From JBCCLJ01 sp039026915 (GTDB taxonomy: Bacteria; Acidobacteriota; Thermoanaerobaculia; Multivoradales; Multivoraceae), in the NCBI GenBank assembly GCA_039026915.1, contig JBCCLJ010000267.1:1-8551 (forward strand): a stretch of DNA of 8,551 nucleotides, given 5' to 3'. Positions 5,577-8,551 of the stretch are shown in pieces. The notes below the pieces were generated by a model. The model saw only the letters and a list, made by a program, of their open reading frames with translations. It did not search any database and was not told the origin of the DNA. Made by a program: the position numbers and the translations under genes. Numbering within the stretch: the stretch's first letter is position 1; the number at the start of each line of letters is the position of its first letter.

Positions 5577-7118
5577 ATGAAGAAGATGCCCCTTTCCGGC
5601 TCTCACCTTCGGCAGACCTCACGGGGTCGCGCACGGGCCTATCGCCCGGCGATTGCCGTGGCGTTCTGGCTTGCCCTGCTCTGGGGGTGCGCTCCTGCAA
5701 CGGACGGCGAAGGAGCGCAGAATGACCTTGTACACATCGAGGGCCTCGGCAGTCTCTCGTTCCCCAATTCCGGCGCGGTCGACGCACAGGATCCCTTCCT
5801 CAGGGGGGTTCTCCTGCTTCACAGCTTCGAGTTCGAAGCGTCGGCCAAGGAGTTCGTGAGAGCGCAGGAGATCGACCCCGACTTCGCGCTGGCCTACTGG
5901 GGCGAGGCGCTGACCTACAACCACCCGCTCTGGCGATACAAAGGGCGCGAGGATGCCTTGAACGCCCTGGGCAAACTGGGCGCGACTCCCGAGGAGCGTC
6001 GGGCCAGGGCTCCGACCGAGCGAGAAAAGATGTACCTCGACGCCGCTGAGGCGCTCTTTGCCGACGGCACCAAAGCCGAAACCGATCGCCGCTACATGGA
6101 GGCGATGGCGAAGCTTCAGGAAGCCTTCCCCGAGGACGACGAGGCGCGCGCTTTTCATGCGCTCTCCATTCTCGGAAGCGTCAACGGTCAGCGTGACTTT
6201 GCGACCTACGTGCGCGCCGGAGCGACCGTGCAGCCCGTCTTCGACGCCAACCCAAAGCATCCGGGGGCGGCGCACTACCTGATTCACTCCTACGACGACC
6301 CGATCCACGCACCGCTCGGGCTGCCGGCCGCCGAGGTGTACGCCGATGTCGCGCCCAACGCAGCGCACGCGCAGCACATGACGACGCACATCTTCCTCGC
6401 GCTCGGCATGTGGGACGAGACGGTCAACGGCAACATCCGCGCGCGCGACACGCAAGACGCGTATCTGGCCGATCTAGGCCGCGAGCCGAACCTCTGCGGC
6501 CACTACGCTGCGTGGCTGCACTACGGCCACCTACAGCGAGGTGATCTCGCAGAGGCCGAGGCTCTCATGGACTCGTGCCACGAACGCGTGCTCGAGAAGC
6601 CGGAGGGCCAGACGGCGCCCTACTTCGTTGGCATGCGGGCACGTCACGTCGTCGATACCGAGGACTGGTCGCTCGCCGACCGCTGGCAGGCTGAGATTCC
6701 CGAAGAGGACGTGTCCGACTTCCCGGACAACGATCGCTCGTCGCTGCGCTACGACGTCACCACCGCGTTTGCGAAGCTCAAGCAGGGCGACACGGCGCCC
6801 GCCCAGGCAGTGCTCGTCAAGTACGAGGGCACAACGAATCAGGCGGAGCGCTCGCAGCTGAGTCAGCTCCGCGGCCTCGTGGACATCGCCGAGGGCAACA
6901 CCGAGGCGGGACTCGCAAGACTCCGCGAAGGCGCCGCGCTCTCGGAGTCGCTGCCCTTCGGCTTCGGTCCCCCGAACACCTTCAAGCCGGCCTTCGAGCT
7001 CTTGGGCGAAGAGCTCACGCGCGCTGGGCGACAGGAGGAGGCGACCGCCGCGTATCGAACCGCTGCGAGCCGAACGCCGAAGCGGCCGTTGGCCGAGAAG
7101 GGACTACCGAAGACGTAG
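5577..7118 (+). CDS. TPR-repeat lipoprotein with a His-rich conserved core
   Basis: A predicted 513-residue exported lipoprotein. Residues 1-38 form a long basic n-region, a hydrophobic stretch (AIAVAFWLALL) and a lipobox-like LWGC with Cys38 as the lipidation site; Trp at -2 is unusual. The mature part begins with a TPR-like unit (about 71-116: FLRGVLLLHSFEFEASAKEF, then EIDPDFALAYWGEAL and NHPLW). Further helical repeats follow around 170-200, 300-335, 395-450 and 475-498. A distinctive block at 232-279 contains HYLIHSYDDPIHAPLG and HAQHMTTHIFLALGMWDE, typical of a widespread TPR family with no known function. The ATG at 5577 has GGAG 8 bases upstream; in-frame ATG 5586 is an alternative. 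It is monocistronic and convergent with the next gene. It is probably a scaffold or sensor facing the periplasm, an inference from TPR content only. Confidence 0.88.
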   Translation: MKKMPLSGSHLRQTSRGRARAYRPAIAVAFWLALLWGCAPATDGEGAQNDLVHIEGLGSLSFPNSGAVDAQDPFLRGVLLLHSFEFEASAKEFVRAQEIDPDFALAYWGEALTYNHPLWRYKGREDALNALGKLGATPEERRARAPTEREKMYLDAAEALFADGTKAETDRRYMEAMAKLQEAFPEDDEARAFHALSILGSVNGQRDFATYVRAGATVQPVFDANPKHPGAAHYLIHSYDDPIHAPLGLPAAEVYADVAPNAAHAQHMTTHIFLALGMWDETVNGNIRARDTQDAYLADLGREPNLCGHYAAWLHYGHLQRGDLAEAEALMDSCHERVLEKPEGQTAPYFVGMRARHVVDTEDWSLADRWQAEIPEEDVSDFPDNDRSSLRYDVTTAFAKLKQGDTAPAQAVLVKYEGTTNQAERSQLSQLRGLVDIAEGNTEAGLARLREGAALSESLPFGFGPPNTFKPAFELLGEELTRAGRQEEATAAYRTAASRTPKRPLAEKGLPKT

Positions 7119-7196
7119 CTACTGGCCGCCCTGCCTTCTAGCTCTGCACCCGTGCTGACTCGAGACGCGAGAAGCTCGGACTCACTCAGGGGCCTC

Positions 7197-7209
7197 GGGC
7201 GAATCGCCC
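7197..7209. terminator. Short hairpin between convergent genes, weak terminator candidate
   Basis: GGGCG (7197-7201) and CGCCC (7205-7209) pair around AAT, directly next to the stop codon of the minus-strand gene. The stem is short and has no T run on either side. The remaining 91-base convergent gap shows no other feature. Confidence 0.25.
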
Positions 7210-8286
7210 TCAGTCGTCGCCGCTCGTCTGCCCCTCGCGCGTCTCCTTCTCGAGCAGACGCGCACCGCGCAGGATGCCGCCCATGGCGTAGTTGCCTTCG
7301 TGGCAGGCGTACTCGTAGAGCTTGTCTTGCGTCTGCGGCCAGGTGAACTGACCGCTGTAGGGCACCTCGTAGTCGGCGTCTTCCACGGTGAAGTCGTAGA
7401 GCAACGTGTCTTGGCTCGTGCGCGTGAAGCGTTCGGTCAGCTTGTAGTCGCGCTGAGAGACCGGGTTGAACTGGAAGTTCGTCGTCTCGACGACCAGCGT
7501 GTCTCCCTCCCAACGACCGACGGAGTCGCCGCTGAGCGATCTCAATCCTTCGGGAGCCGGCTCCTGGTCGAGTCGGATGATGCGAGCTTCGTGCATCCAC
7601 TCGATCAGGATCATCAAGTGAGTATCCGTCTGAACGATCGTGTGCAGGTTGTTGTAGAGCACGGGGCGAGACGGTAGGAGACCGTTGGGGTAGAGGCAAC
7701 GCTCGATCGTCGCCAGCGACTCGGGACCGTCGTACGGACCTTCTTCAGCTCCGTCGTCGAGCCACCAGGCGGTCCCGGTGTTCTTGAAGACGTAGGGGCG
7801 TGCCGCAGCGCGCCGAGCCTTGCCCTCTTCCGTCAGGGCGGGCAGGCGCCCGTTGGGAGGGTCGTAGAGGATCGACGTGCGGAACTTGCCGTCGACCATG
7901 TAGGTCTTCGAACCGGGATCGATCCAGAAGGCGTTGTAGCCACCGACGTCGCCGGCAGCGCCGCCAGAGCCGTCGCCTCCCGGGGGTGGCGCCTCGCGGT
8001 TGGGATCGCTCGCGCGATTGGCGAAGGCCATCCCTGCGGCAGCAGCCTTCTCGATCTGGGCGGCCTCCTCGGGCGTCATGAACTGCTTGTCGCCATGCAT
8101 CTCGGGGCGCTCGAAGGGGGTGAGACTCGCAATGTCGTAGTTGCCGGAGAGATCCGGCTTGCCGTCAGGGCGGCGCGGAATGTCGTCTTGAGCGAGGGAG
8201 GGCGCGGCCACGATCGACGCCGCCAGCAGACACGCCAGCGAAGCGACGACAAGGGGAAAGCTCCGAACGAACGCTGAACTCCTCAT
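7210..8286 (-). CDS. Secreted protein of unknown function ('PDGKPDLSG / GDTLVVET' type)
   Basis: A 358-residue exported protein. Residues 1-32 are a Sec signal peptide ending in SLA before Gln33. The mature protein starts with IPRRPDGKPDLSGNYD (36-51), an opening I know from many secreted Acidobacteriota and proteobacterial proteins of unknown function. A low-complexity Pro/Gly segment follows at about 99-116. The C-terminal half has conserved-looking stretches: ERCLYPNGLLP (195-205), NNLHTIVQT (212-220), ILIEWMHEARIIRLD (226-240), GRWEGDTLVVETTNF (257-271) and RFTRTSQDTLLYDFTVED (286-303). Cys197 and Cys328 could form a disulfide outside the cytoplasm. The ATG at 8286 is preceded by AGGAGAG with a 5-base spacer. 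The frame stays open 83 codons further upstream, but that part is not family-like and would bury the signal peptide. No enzymatic motif is recognised. Confidence 0.85.
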   Translation of the reverse strand: MRSSAFVRSFPLVVASLACLLAASIVAAPSLAQDDIPRRPDGKPDLSGNYDIASLTPFERPEMHGDKQFMTPEEAAQIEKAAAAGMAFANRASDPNREAPPPGGDGSGGAAGDVGGYNAFWIDPGSKTYMVDGKFRTSILYDPPNGRLPALTEEGKARRAAARPYVFKNTGTAWWLDDGAEEGPYDGPESLATIERCLYPNGLLPSRPVLYNNLHTIVQTDTHLMILIEWMHEARIIRLDQEPAPEGLRSLSGDSVGRWEGDTLVVETTNFQFNPVSQRDYKLTERFTRTSQDTLLYDFTVEDADYEVPYSGQFTWPQTQDKLYEYACHEGNYAMGGILRGARLLEKETREGQTSGDD

Positions 8287-8551
8287 GGCAACTCTCCTAG
8301 GCCAGAGATGGGACTGTCTTTCGAGACCTTGGAGCGAGCCTAGCAGGCTGCAATCCGTGGGGGTCCCGACGCGGCACTGACGAATCAACGTTCCGCCTCC
8401 GAAAGGTGCCAGGGGAGTGTTCGACAGCCACTCTTTGGTGTCCCGGCAAGGTTCAGGACCTGCCTCGCGTCTCTTCTCTTCGATGGCACGTAAACTCCGC
8501 GGCTGCTTCGCCGGCCGACTCGTCGAGGTCACCACCCGGACATTTCAAAGC
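8287..8551. other. Upstream region of the secreted-protein gene
   Basis: About 265 bases to the window edge with no recognisable gene. It must hold the promoter of the minus-strand secreted-protein gene, but I see no convincing -35/-10 pair. It contains a strong Shine-Dalgarno motif (8298-8292, minus strand) and the nested hairpin at 8407-8448. Confidence 0.45.
8407..8448. repeat. Nested imperfect hairpin, REP-like
   Basis: An outer stem TGCC-A-GGG (8407-8414) pairs with CCCGGCA (8442-8448) with one bulged base. An inner stem GAGTG (8415-8419) pairs with CACTC (8429-8433) around a 9-base loop holding part of TGTTCGACA. An 8-base bulge separates inner and outer stems on the right side. It lies about 120 bases upstream of the secreted-protein start. 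It could be a degenerate extragenic palindrome or a folded leader element. Confidence 0.4.

Noticed and set aside
5619..7699. Antisense frames opposite the TPR lipoprotein and secreted-protein genes (5619-6455 and 6863-7699)
   Set aside because: They are shadows of well-supported genes, and 6863-7699 spans two convergent genes with no family motif.
8287..8535. Upstream extension of the secreted protein to 8535
   Set aside because: It would put 83 non-conserved residues before a clear Sec signal peptide, and the ATG at 8286 has a strong Shine-Dalgarno motif.

Overview
The window is GC-rich bacterial chromosome with no rRNA, tRNA, CRISPR array, insertion sequence or phage gene that I can recognise. 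The best guess for the source is Acidobacteriota or a similar high-GC soil or sediment lineage (Gemmatimonadota and Myxococcota are alternatives). This rests on a PadR regulator coupled to an ADOP-type orphan ABC permease, a TPR lipoprotein with a conserved His-rich core, and a secreted 'PDGKPDLSG ... GDTLVVET' protein. It is inferred from gene content and not proven.

Layout. (1) 1-3113, minus strand: a promoter with an operator-like repeat cluster, a small PadR-family repressor, then a very large FtsX/MacB-type permease whose start overlaps the padR stop by one base. The permease is open for 886 codons and runs off the left edge of the window, so it is easily missed. (2) 3114-3426: non-coding. 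(3) 3432-4582, plus strand: a glycolipid-binding (DUF1089-type) gene overlapping an HD-domain nucleotidase gene by 11 bases. Family-like sequence continues upstream of the only usable start of the first gene, and removing one base would join it to an ATG with a good ribosome binding site, so its 5' end looks frameshifted. (4) 4583-4933: a non-coding gap between convergent genes with a perfect 13-bp inverted repeat. (5) 4934-5260, minus strand: a small YjdJ-type GNAT acetyltransferase whose ribosome binding site and start codon lie inside a 16-bp sequence repeated three times. (6) 5577-7118, plus strand: a TPR lipoprotein. (7) 7210-8286, minus strand, convergent with it: a secreted protein of unknown function. 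(8) 8287-8551: its upstream region, containing a nested imperfect hairpin.

How the genes work together. The PadR-permease pair is a clear regulated unit: the repressor probably controls its own promoter and the permease. The glycolipid-binding and HD genes are probably cotranscribed, but no shared pathway is evident. The acetyltransferase, lipoprotein and secreted protein look like separate transcription units. I found no convincing defence system, biosynthetic cluster or other new multi-gene system. The points most worth a second look are the frameshifted start, the triplicated ribosome-binding leader, the operator cluster and the His-rich lipoprotein.
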